From Stephanodiscus triporus (taxonomy: Eukaryota; Bacillariophyta; Thalassiosirophyceae; Thalassiosirales; Thalassiosiraceae), in NCBI GenBank assembly GCA_036939755.1, contig JALLAZ010000980.1:1-12394 (forward strand): 12,394 bases of DNA, read 5' to 3'. The notes under the pieces were generated by a model. That model searched no databases and was not told the DNA's origin. It saw nothing but the letters and a program-made list of their open reading frames with translations. Numbering within the stretch: the first letter of the stretch is position 1; every line of letters begins with the position of its first letter. Below, in pieces: positions 1-6,961 of this stretch. A program made the translations under genes and the position numbers.

Positions 1-18
1 TTGATAGATTTAGTGTCT

Positions 19-52
19 GGTGCTTAAACCCCGGTGGTGCTTAAACCCCGGT
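19..52. repeat. 17-bp tandem duplication, two copies
   Basis: The unit GGTGCTTAAACCCCGGT occurs twice back to back (19-35 and 36-52) without mismatch. It lies in non-coding flank. It could be a recent slippage duplication or the end of a longer tandem array that continues left of the window. No function can be read from it. Confidence 0.9.
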
Positions 53-556
53 ATACACGGTACTTACCTTGGCGTGATGTGAGTGGTGGGAAAGTGCATG
101 ACCTTGCCAATTCCCCCCCCCCCCACATCAAAATCTTGATTCCGAAATCATCTTATCAATGTCATCGCCACCGCCGCCGTTGCCGCCGCAGGGAGCCCCT
201 CCCCCCCCCCCCCTTCCTGCATGCGTCCCCATCGTCATCGTCATCGTCGTTGTTGTCGTCGCGATCGCTGCTGACGATGACGACGGGCGCGGGCGGTGTA
301 TCGGAGGATGCGGGGGGAGGGGTTGAGGCAGGCCTCGTCTTGCCGGCCGGGGTCGGCGCATCGTCGTCGTCGTCATCATTGGGGGAGGCGGTCGCGTTCG
401 AGGATGCGGTGCCCATCACCTCGCCGCAGCAGAGGCGGCGCGTCGTCGTCGCATTGGCGGGTGTCGCTCCACTATGTCGCGCCAGGGGGCGACAACAGGG
501 AAGATCTTCCCACCGACGAGAGAGCCGGTGACGACGGGGTGTTGTGGGATCGTTTA
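53..556. other. low-complexity GC-rich flank without a supported gene
   Basis: This stretch is dominated by CGT/CAT trinucleotide runs (about 225-265 and 358-380) and by homopolymers C12 (113-124) and C13 (201-213). Open frames on both strands translate to poly-Asp, poly-Ser, Arg-rich or Pro-rich sequence that follows from the repeats, and none shows a recognisable domain. On the minus strand an acidic frame (around 214-416) and a Gly-rich frame (around 128-200) meet at the C13 run, so a single length error there could join them into one low-complexity reading frame. That is too weak to call a gene. Confidence 0.5.
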
Positions 557-711
557 GGAGCCGACGACGATGAAGTGTTGGCCGGCGACAATGTCCGTGT
601 GGGGGCTGTCGACAACGACGAAGCGTTATTTGACGGCGAAGATGTCGGGGCAGACAACGTCTAAGTGGGGGTCGACGAAGACGAAGTGTTAGCTGCCGGT
701 GACGTCAATGT
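557..711 (+). repeat. three diverged copies of an acidic-coding tandem repeat
   Basis: Copies at about 557-595, 602-645 and 667-711 share a core of the form GTCGACGA(A/C)GACGAAGTGTT followed by a GGCGAC/GGTGAC-like segment. In the + frame they read as similar acidic peptides (GADDDEVLAGDNV, GAVDNDEALFDGEDV, GVDEDEVLAAGDVNV). A TAA at 662-664 interrupts the frame between copies two and three. The frame is the same as that of exon 1 of the next gene, which starts 20 bp downstream. They may be 5' UTR or promoter sequence, or a relic of an N-terminal extension. Confidence 0.55.
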
Positions 712-730
712 ACAACACCGACAACGCAAA

Positions 731-1493
731 ATGGGATGCTTACAATCTTCCACCGCTGCCACGTCCGCCTACCCAGGAAATCGACGCGTCGCCAAGCCGG
801 TGTATCAGCCTTCGCACGACGAATACAAGCAAATCGACGCCAACACGGCCGTGGCCCAGGCGCATTTCGTGACTTGTCCCGGGGGTAACGCGCTTAGGTT
901 GCTCGACAGGCCGAATAGGGCGAAAGTCGGGACTGATGGCGATGGGGGACTCGCCAAGTTTATTTCGGGTGAGATTACTTCGGTCACCTACTCTTATTTT
1001 GTGCCACTGCGAAATTTCCGTTCGTCTTGACGACGATAGTCCAAAACGCCTTCAACCCCCCCTCCTTCGACTGAACGAATGTTGCGTTGCAATCGAAAAT
1101 TCGCCGTAAAAACAAAACACTCGCCCGGCAACATTAATCCACGGGATGATCAATTCTCGCCCAAAAACCGTGCATTCGCCTCCCCCCCCTGCATTTACAA
1201 TTTAAAAAGTCACGTTGCCATCGGGGGTGCACGCGGGAGACGTCATACACGTCAAAGCCCCGGACGGCAGGCTCAATGCCATCGTCGTACCGGGGGGGAT
1301 GGGACCCGGTTCGACGTTCACCGTGGAATTCTCGTCCGATTTACCGCCAAGGGAGGAGGAGGATATGGCGCCCGGCGTTTACGTCCCCACGGTCACGGCC
1401 GAGTTGGAGACGGATACGGACGTGCCGATGACGCAGGCGGTGGTGGCCCAGCCGACTACCGAACCGTACGCCTCGGCTTATGCGATGAAATGA
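731..1493 (+). CDS. small putatively lipid-anchored protein with a Gly/Pro-rich beta-type module (two exons, 731-968 and 1210-1493)
   Basis: I join exon 1 (731-968) to exon 2 (1210-1493), giving 522 nt and 173 residues. The exon 1 donor is G|GTGAGA and the acceptor is AAAAG|TC; the phases agree (one base plus two bases), and the junction reads KFIS-VTLPSGVHAGDVIHV. The ATG at 731 has A at -3 and opens MGCLQSS, which fits the N-myristoylation pattern (Gly2, Ser6) with Cys3 as a palmitoylation candidate, so the product is probably membrane-tethered. Residues about 80-120 form a conserved module (GVxAGDVIHVxAPDGR, IVVPGGMGPGSTFTVEF) that I recall in stramenopile proteins of unknown role. The C-terminal third (EEED, then Thr/Pro/Ala-rich) looks disordered. 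No catalytic motif is visible and function is unknown. A start further upstream in the same frame is possible but would lose the MGC end. Confidence 0.75.
969..1209 (+). other. intron of the lipid-anchored protein gene (241 bp)
   Basis: The donor GTGAGA at 969 and the acceptor ...AAAAAG ending at 1209 are supported by reading-frame continuity and by the conserved module resuming directly after the junction. A C8 run (1182-1189) about 20 bp before the acceptor would serve as the polypyrimidine tract. The frame reads through for a while after the donor, to a TGA at 1028-1030. Confidence 0.75.
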
Positions 1494-1902
1494 CGATGAC
1501 GAGGAGAAGAAAATGAAGTATGAAGTGACGTTTGGGGGTATGTCCGTTTGGTCGCTCATTATGCCCTCTCATTATGTTAAATGGGCCTTATCAGTAGTAT
1601 TGAATTAATTTTTGTGGGTATGAATGTTATGCCAATCATCGTTTAGTACAATTACGGGAACAATTTACACAGACTATCGGATCCTTTCTTAACCTAATCT
1701 TTCGTCAGCTCCGCCCAGCCCAGAGGACAATCGGTTGCTAATAATACTTAGCACAGGCTGATTGTGATCGGCAGCATCATCATGTAATACTGTAGGCGTC
1801 TACCTAGGGATGAAGAAAATCATCCTGATCTCTAACATGCTCAATATTCTCCGAGCCAACGCAGTAGCCCCGCAATTTCGGCCCCCCTTCCATCGTCAAA
1901 AC
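1494..1902. other. convergent intergenic region (3' ends of two genes)
   Basis: These 409 bp separate the tail-to-tail ends of the + strand gene (stop 1491-1493) and the - strand hydrolase (stop 1903-1905). The middle (about 1560-1680) is AT-richer than the genes, as expected for 3' UTRs. I see no RNA gene, no canonical AATAAA that would fix a poly(A) site, and no further coding exon. Confidence 0.6.
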
Positions 1903-2546
1903 TCAGCGTGCCTCCAAGAAGTTGTCGACGTTCTCGACGAACCTATGCCTCTCGTCGGACAGGTGTACCGCGTGATCGGCATTCGCGATTATGGTCCAAA
2001 TCCTGTCGACTCCCCTACCGAGGTTGGTGAACAGTTCCGCCTGGGTCAGCATGGGCGCGTACGGATCCTGATCTCCGGCGATCTTCGCCGATCAGGGAAG
2101 GAAGAAAAAGAATAAGCAGGGAGATCGGGATGAGCGACGATCGACATTCCGATCCACGCCAATGTATAAAAGCGAGGGCACCCACCACCATCGTCGGGAC
2201 CTTCACCAGCGAGGGATGACATTCGTTCAACTGGTGCAGGTTGTGCCACTTCACCTTGATGGGATCGCTAACAAGCGCAGCCTCGGCGAAGAGCCTCGCG
2301 GACGCGGGGGGGAATATGCGCGCCTCGTCGCCGCCGCCGTCGCCGACGCTCGTGAAGTCCTCCATGGCGCCATCGTACTCGTTCCTGGCCGTCATCAGGT
2401 GCAGGGGGAAGTCGTCGTCCTCATCCTCGACGATGCCGGCGGCTGGAGGCGGGATGGAGTACCTCACGTTCGGGCTGTAGGTCGATCCGTACCTGTCGGT
2501 CGATGACGACGATCGGGGGTGTTCCGTGGAGTGTTGGCGGAGGGGT

Positions 2547-2587
<41 letters not shown>

Positions 2588-3664
2588 TAAATTGGACATC
2601 GTAAAAAACGCGATGGAACGGCGGCGGTTCACACGGGCACCGTCCAGGAAAGAAAAAGAACTAAAAGTGCGAACTCACAGGATCAATTTCGAAATCGAGT
2701 CCGAATGGCGCTGGGCTATGATCTGCGCGATCAGGGCGCCGTGACTCCATCCCAGCAACGCCGGTCGCGGGACTGCTACCGTCCCCCCTCCCCCCTCGTC
2801 GCCGTCCCGACGTCGTCCCTCGCGATGGATCCAATTAAGGACGGAAATCGCGTCCGTTACGCATTTCAGAGGCTCGGCGTAGCCGGACCCGTCCCTGGGA
2901 GTGCCCCCGAAGCCGCGGAAGTCCATGGCGTACGGACGAACGCGGCCCGTGTCGTACAGGGCCCGGATTAGGGACCTGTCCTCGCCACCCGCCCCCGTCG
3001 TCGTCGCAGTCGTACCGCCATCGATTACGTTACCTCCGTCGTCGCGGCGCGCGAGGTGGTATACCGGAACGGAGCTCCAAGTCCTGCCGTGCAGCAACAG
3101 GATGGGCATTCGCGGCCGTCGTCGCCGCCCTCGTCTCCCGGCATCGTCGCCGTCATCGCCACGTTCGCCCCCCATGGTGTAAACCGACAACGGATGACCG
3201 TCGTCCTCGGCGGGGACAGTGTGCAAGTCCAACCCTCGCAATAACGCCGCTCCCCTCGGGCCATGCAACGGCGTGCCCTCGATGGCGGCGACCGTCGAGC
3301 GGGATCTTCGCGCGAGGAAGTGGCTGGTCGCGACGGCACTTCCGCCGAGGTCGGTTACGGCGGCGACAGATGGCAGCCGCCGACGGAATAGGGCGCATCG
3401 TGGCGGATAATCGTTCTCGCTGGGTTGATTTCCCCGCCCGGAAGGAGGATGAGGGGAGTCGTTATTAAAGGTCCGACGGCGATGGCGATGACACCAACTC
3501 TCGGACGCCGAAATGGAAGAAGCGCCAACAAATCGAACCGATTCGTTCGCTGCTAAAGGGGTTGTCAAGGGGAGTGCCTTGGCGCGGCGGGAAATGAGTT
3601 GCCTAGTGGCAGAGCCTCTCAGCGCAGCTTTCATCGTCGATGCAGATAGAGAGGAGGGTTCCAT
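1903..3664 (-). CDS. alpha/beta hydrolase, three exons (3664-2679, 2492-2186, 2082-1903)
   Basis: The three exons (986 + 307 + 180 nt) total 1473 nt, giving 490 residues and a TGA. Junctions read SKLIL-YGSTYSPNV and VPTMV-IAGDQDPYAP, both typical of the fold. Visible elements are the oxyanion HG (192-193, LLLHGRTW), a DFRGFGGTPR segment (about 248-257), the nucleophile elbow GWSHG (Ser307), acid Asp437 in GDQDPYAP and His468 in ADHAVHL. The complete triad suggests an active esterase, lipase or related hydrolase; the substrate is unknown. Gly/Asp/Arg-rich loops interrupt the core (about 165-187, 207-230, 280-296). The N terminus is Arg/Ala/Ser-rich without acidic residues after Met11 (MKAALRGSATRQLISRR), so a mitochondrial or plastid transit peptide is possible and Met11 could be the real start. 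The element's 5' LTR lies 62 bp upstream of the ATG. Confidence 0.85.
2083..2185 (-). other. hydrolase intron 2 (103 bp, phase 0)
   Basis: On the minus strand the donor is ATGGTG|GTGGGT and the acceptor GGCGAAG|ATC. The sequence before the acceptor is strongly pyrimidine-rich (CTTATTCTTTTTCTTCCTTCC). Splicing restores VPTMV-IAGDQDPYAP, the strand-loop-acid segment expected in this fold; the unspliced frame instead ends with unrelated sequence. A donor three bases earlier is possible but matches consensus less well. Confidence 0.8.
2493..2678 (-). other. hydrolase intron 1 (186 bp, phase 2)
   Basis: On the minus strand the donor is CCT|GTGAGT and the acceptor CGACAG|GTAC. Splicing joins ATCCT to GTACGGA, giving Ile-Leu-Tyr-Gly in frame. 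Without splicing the exon 1 frame stops at once (TGA overlapping the donor). Most of the intron between donor and acceptor is a pyrimidine-rich stretch dominated by a C39 run on the sense strand. Confidence 0.85.
2547..2585 (+). repeat. 39-base poly(G) tract (poly(C) on the gene's sense strand)
   Basis: The run is uninterrupted G from 2547 to 2585, preceded by AGGGGT. It lies inside hydrolase intron 1, so the transcript carries C39, and the coding strand for the mRNA is not G-rich. The exact length should be treated as uncertain because such runs slip in replication and sequencing. Confidence 0.9.
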
Positions 3665-3721
3665 ATTGTGGAGGTGAGGAGGGAGAACTGTTGGCGGGCG
3701 GGGTGGGGGGGGGGGGCGGAT
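3665..3721 (-). promoter_or_regulatory. residual 5' flank of the hydrolase gene with G12 tract
   Basis: Only 57 bp plus the 5-bp target duplication remain between the hydrolase start codon and the inserted retrotransposon. The stretch contains G12 (3705-3716) on the + strand. The insertion therefore sits in the 5' UTR or core promoter and has moved the original upstream sequence about 8.1 kb away, to the right of position 11868. No TATA box can be identified with confidence. Confidence 0.5.
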
Positions 3722-3726
3722 AAAAG
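3722..3726 (+). repeat. target-site duplication AAAAG, left copy
   Basis: The 5 bp before the 5' LTR (AAAAG) match the 5 bp after the 3' LTR (11869-11873). Five bp is the usual duplication length for Ty1/copia integrases. Because the bases are simple, chance agreement cannot be excluded from this alone, but the position at both ends of the exact LTR repeat supports it. Confidence 0.8.
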
Positions 3727-3814
3727 TGTTACCATAGGATCGTAGATAGCTAAGATACTAGCCACTCTTCTCTCCTATCGTATCCATGCCTAGTGGGACG
3801 ATGGGACGCTGAGA
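3727..3814 (+). repeat. 5' LTR, 88 bp
   Basis: The repeat starts TGTTACCATAG and ends GACGCTGAGA, matching 11751-11868 once the N-linked 29-bp duplication there is removed. It begins with the usual TG but ends GA instead of CA. At 88 bp it must pack promoter, transcription start and R region tightly. Internal features are ATAGGA (3734-3739) opposed to TCCTAT (3774-3779), and a GGGACGAT/GGGACGCT direct repeat near the 3' end. No TATA box is evident. Confidence 0.9.
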
Positions 3815-3832
3815 GGTTACGAGTCCTTTCAC
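3815..3832 (+). other. candidate primer-binding site
   Basis: The minus-strand primer site should start at or next to the LTR end. The sequence there, GGTTACGAGTCC..., does not start with TGG, so it would not pair with a mature tRNA 3' CCA end. It resembles instead the layout of Drosophila copia, whose site (GGTTATGGGCCC...) pairs with the anticodon arm of a cleaved tRNA. The complement here contains CTCGTAA, which has the form of an anticodon loop with anticodon CGU. The tRNA identity is an inference. Confidence 0.45.
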
Positions 3833-4003
3833 GAAAAATTTTCCTCGCCTCGCCTTCGGCTCGGCTCGGATTATTCCCCACCCCCCCCCCTCTGGCTCTT
3901 CGCCCTCGCGTGGGTTGGCTTTCGGGCTGCGCCGACACGCTAGTATCTGCTTCCTCACTTCCTACCAATAATTACTGAAAAATCACGAATTATTTTATTC
4001 ACG
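3833..4003 (+). other. retrotransposon leader (5' UTR of gag)
   Basis: This 171-bp untranslated stretch lies between the primer-binding candidate and the gag ATG. It contains alternating CCTCGCC and GGCTCGG blocks (about 3843-3869) and a C10 run (3881-3890), and becomes AT-rich just before the start codon. Packaging and dimerisation signals would be expected here, but none can be identified by eye. Confidence 0.5.
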
Positions 4004-6955
4004 ATGCCTTCCAAAAATTCTACCGACGACGACGACGCCTCCTCGACGGCGGCGGCGGCCAAAACTCCCCCCCCCTCGACTGGACGACGTATGCACCTAC
4101 GTTCCGACGGCTCCCCTCCTCCTCTTGACGATCAGGACACTGCGGACAGGGCACAACCCCATGTTCCTCCGCCCCCACCGGCCCCCGATGAGTCGAGCGA
4201 CCCGTCTGACACCGAAGGGAGCCCACCACTCCTCTCGGAACCCGAGGATACAGCGTTCACACCCGTCCCTACCGGTCGCAGGCAGAGGGCTAACCCCCAT
4301 CTGCACGCCTCCCCCCCACAGGCCACTTATGTCACTGCGGCAACAAGGAACAGCTTCGGTCTCCTCGCGGAGGACGACGCTGAGGATGTACCCGACGACA
4401 GCGTCGCCACATCCGACGATGCCCTCTACAAGTCTGTGATCGGTTCCAACCCGGATATCGGCATGATCCTTCTCCGGCAGGAGCGTCGGTCGCGGGCGGA
4501 GTTTGCTTCTTTCATGGAATTGTTTACAGAACGCATGGAGAAAATGGACGCCCGCCATGTCGCCTCGATGAAAGAGTTGGAAGAACGCCGGGTGGAATCG
4601 ATGTCCCAAATGGAAACGCGCATCATGGCCAAGATCGATGCTTTCAATGGTCAATATGGGGACCTCCGTTTGGACGTTGATGACCATGAACGGCGCCTAT
4701 CCACCCTCAACTCGGACGTGCTCACCCTGACTTCGAAACTCAAGGGCTACAAGGACAAGACCGATAACCTCGTCGACGGCCTCCGTGGGGATGTCAATGA
4801 TACCCGTGCCAACAAGATTCCTGACCTCCGCCGGGAACTCCAGGACACCACTGCAGGCCTGGTGACTTCCATCAAAGAGATCGAAGCCATTGTCCACGAG
4901 CTCAAACGGCGCCAGCCGGTGACAGCCACCCGCGACTCGTCAACCCCTGACGGCACGACTGCTGCATCGCCCGTCCGGGGCGCTTTGGTCGACCCTCCCA
5001 CCACCCCTCAGAACCCTTACCTCGGCTCCCGGGACACAAGGAACGAATCTGCCCGTACCGACCCGAGGAGATACAATGCCGCTCACGTGACTCCCCCTCC
5101 CGGTGTGACCCGTTTCAACCTCCCCGGTAGTACTCCCCCGACTTGTCGAGGCGCGGCCTCTTTCCCCGCCGGTAATCGCGACAAGGACAAAACGCACGAC
5201 GCCGATGCACACCAGGACGGCCGTCCTTTGGGTGGCGATGCATCCCAGCAGGGGGCTCTCAGGCGGGATCCTTCGGAGGCCGACCTAACAACCCTCAACG
5301 GCGGGCTGTCCCACACCGTCAACCGCCAGATGGCGTTTGATACCCCGCACCGTCAGTCTCACTCACGTGCCCCCGGTCCCGAAGTGCCACTTGTGGGGGG
5401 GCCCATCGAATCGCCCCGTCCTAGTGACAAAGAACGGCTCGCTAGATCTCGCGGGATTGGCCTTTTTGATATCGCTGGACTGGCCTCGTCCAACTACCAT
5501 GGTGGCACCCACGGCGTCTCCGAGCTATCCGTCTCCTTTATTCACAACTGTGGCTACCGTTCCTTCTCTGATACAGTCTCCCCGGAGGACATCCTTCTTT
5601 GCTTTGGAGAAATCCAACAACTCCACCGCAAAACTCTGCAGGGCTGGTATAATACTCGCACTCAGGTGTCAGGGCCTTCCCTCGAGCGAATCCTGGACCG
5701 CGGCCTTAAATCTTTCCCAATCCTGCGGTCTACGAATATGCATGATGCCGTTGAGTTCTACGATAAATTCCAAGAGCTCTCTCATGCTTACCTCATTCCG
5801 CTCATGCCGTTCGACGCCGTGCGCCTGGGGAATAACTTCGAAGGTCTGTTTGTGCCAGGTCTCGGGACAGACCGGTACCACGAATGTGCCACTGCGCTAT
5901 TTGAACTGCTCCCGAGATTACTCCCTACGACTGATGCGGAGGTACAGGCCAAACTCTCTTCCGTCCGTGTCGAGTCCAAGAATGGCTATGATCTCCTTTG
6001 GCGTGTACTTGAACTGACGGTCCCAGCGTTTGACCCTACGGTCCCGCTCCCCCAACCTAAATGGGACCACAACACCGGCGTTCTGGAACTGGGACGGCGC
6101 TACGAACTCTATTTCCGTCTACTGTCCAAGAAGCAGGTCTTCATTAACACCAGAGATCGTACAACCATGTTCCTAAAGGCAATCGCCTCGTCCGAGTATG
6201 CTGACATTGTCACCACCCTCCAGTCGAACGTTGATTCTTATCGCCACGAAGATGATGAAAATTTTCTGCCTCAACACTTCCGGGTCACGAGCATTGCAAT
6301 GAGCATTCACAACAATGCCAAGGCCCGCGTACACGATTTGGGCCAGCGTCGGGTCAATCGTGTTAGTGGTTGGGACGATAAGGGAGACGTTCTCTATGAC
6401 GACGAAATCCAATTTGGCCATTTGCAGGGTTACGAACCTCGCGCACTCCGAACTGAGCTAGGTCGCGACCGCGGTGGCCGTAATCCGGATCGCCGGGGCG
6501 ATCGCCGCCAAGCCTTCGACCAACGTCAGGACAGATCTTCTCTTGCAGGTGATAGCAGAAGCTCTTTAAGCTCAACATCTTCAAACACAAATGGCTCAGC
6601 TGCCGCACGGGGTCGGTTCGCTCGTCCGGATCAACGTCGGCGCTCGTTCCTCCCTACCGTGCAGTGCGAGGCATGCAAACGCATCGGACACGAGGCCGTC
6701 AATTGCGACATGCTTGCCCTTGCCCTGTTCATTGAGCGCCACAAACAGTCTCTTACCGATGCCGAACGTAATTCCATCGAATCCAAATGGCTAACGCGTT
6801 GGAGGGAGCGTCTGGGCCAGCCCGCCCGTACCCCACGCCAGGTCATGCACACATACTGTGACGAAATGAATATCACCACCGAAACTCTCGATCTCGCCAT
6901 GGATTGGGACTGCTGGCCAGAATCGGCTGCAGAGGTCGACCTCGCGGATGAATGA
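4004..6955 (+). CDS. gag: Gag structural polyprotein (983 aa)
   Basis: Gag forms the particle that packages element RNA. The ATG at 4004 is the first good start after the leader. Residues 1-150 are acidic, Ser/Pro-rich and probably disordered. Residues about 155-305 are Glu/Arg/Leu/Met-rich heptad-like sequence, a likely coiled coil. Residues about 305-480 form a Pro/Thr/Asp-rich linker. Residues about 485-775 are the conserved globular part (LFDIAGL, GWYNTRTQ, NGYDLLWRVLEL, FLKAI), presumably the capsid. An Arg/Asp-rich basic stretch (about 815-880) leads into a CX2CX4HX4C zinc knuckle (Cys888-Cys901), the nucleocapsid RNA-binding element, and an 80-residue tail ends in an acidic patch. At 983 residues it is long for a copia Gag. 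It stops at UGA 6953-6955, but the frame stays open into pol. Confidence 0.9.
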   Translation: MPSKNSTDDDDASSTAAAAKTPPPSTGRRMHLRSDGSPPPLDDQDTADRAQPHVPPPPPAPDESSDPSDTEGSPPLLSEPEDTAFTPVPTGRRQRANPHLHASPPQATYVTAATRNSFGLLAEDDAEDVPDDSVATSDDALYKSVIGSNPDIGMILLRQERRSRAEFASFMELFTERMEKMDARHVASMKELEERRVESMSQMETRIMAKIDAFNGQYGDLRLDVDDHERRLSTLNSDVLTLTSKLKGYKDKTDNLVDGLRGDVNDTRANKIPDLRRELQDTTAGLVTSIKEIEAIVHELKRRQPVTATRDSSTPDGTTAASPVRGALVDPPTTPQNPYLGSRDTRNESARTDPRRYNAAHVTPPPGVTRFNLPGSTPPTCRGAASFPAGNRDKDKTHDADAHQDGRPLGGDASQQGALRRDPSEADLTTLNGGLSHTVNRQMAFDTPHRQSHSRAPGPEVPLVGGPIESPRPSDKERLARSRGIGLFDIAGLASSNYHGGTHGVSELSVSFIHNCGYRSFSDTVSPEDILLCFGEIQQLHRKTLQGWYNTRTQVSGPSLERILDRGLKSFPILRSTNMHDAVEFYDKFQELSHAYLIPLMPFDAVRLGNNFEGLFVPGLGTDRYHECATALFELLPRLLPTTDAEVQAKLSSVRVESKNGYDLLWRVLELTVPAFDPTVPLPQPKWDHNTGVLELGRRYELYFRLLSKKQVFINTRDRTTMFLKAIASSEYADIVTTLQSNVDSYRHEDDENFLPQHFRVTSIAMSIHNNAKARVHDLGQRRVNRVSGWDDKGDVLYDDEIQFGHLQGYEPRALRTELGRDRGGRNPDRRGDRRQAFDQRQDRSSLAGDSRSSLSSTSSNTNGSAAARGRFARPDQRRRSFLPTVQCEACKRIGHEAVNCDMLALALFIERHKQSLTDAERNSIESKWLTRWRERLGQPARTPRQVMHTYCDEMNITTETLDLAMDWDCWPESAAEVDLADE

Positions 6956-6961
6956 CTAGGC
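6953..6961 (+). promoter_or_regulatory. candidate programmed stop-codon readthrough site, UGA CUA GGC
   Basis: The gag stop reads GAA UGA CUA GGC. UGA followed by CUAG is an established leaky context, described for several viral and animal mRNAs. The same frame continues without a stop for 4.8 kb to the end of pol. No ATG occurs in that frame until 7496, one codon before the protease aspartate, so separate initiation of a complete Pol is unlikely. Together these facts argue that ribosomes read through the UGA to make a 2585-residue Gag-Pol at low ratio to Gag. Confidence 0.8.

Noticed and set aside
34..531. Plus- and minus-strand open frames in the left flank with Asp, Ser, Pro or Arg runs
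   Set aside because: The amino-acid runs follow from CGT/CAT repeats and C homopolymers; no domain, no codon-level sign of selection, and all frames stay open about equally.
2015..2632. A minus-strand open frame with a run of 14 prolines
   Set aside because: It is hydrolase exon 2 read through both introns; the proline run is the translated C39 intron tract, and its C terminus is intron 2 plus exon 3 in the wrong frame.
3750..3968. Minus-strand frames across the 5' LTR and leader, and a similar one at 11774-12079
   Set aside because: They share only the LTR sequence, run through the N in the second case, and have no recognisable domain.
5337..6017. Alternative-frame open reading inside gag
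   Set aside because: It overlaps the conserved capsid region in another frame and has a Ser/Leu/Arg-rich shadow composition without any domain.
6953..6955. UGA decoded as selenocysteine
   Set aside because: Diatoms do make selenoproteins, but no conserved Cys is expected at this site, I could identify no SECIS element, and the CUAG context explains it better.
6953..6955. UGA as a simple inactivating mutation or sequencing error
   Set aside because: Not fully excluded, but the rest of gag-pol is intact, the LTRs are identical, and the stop sits between domains in a specific readthrough context.
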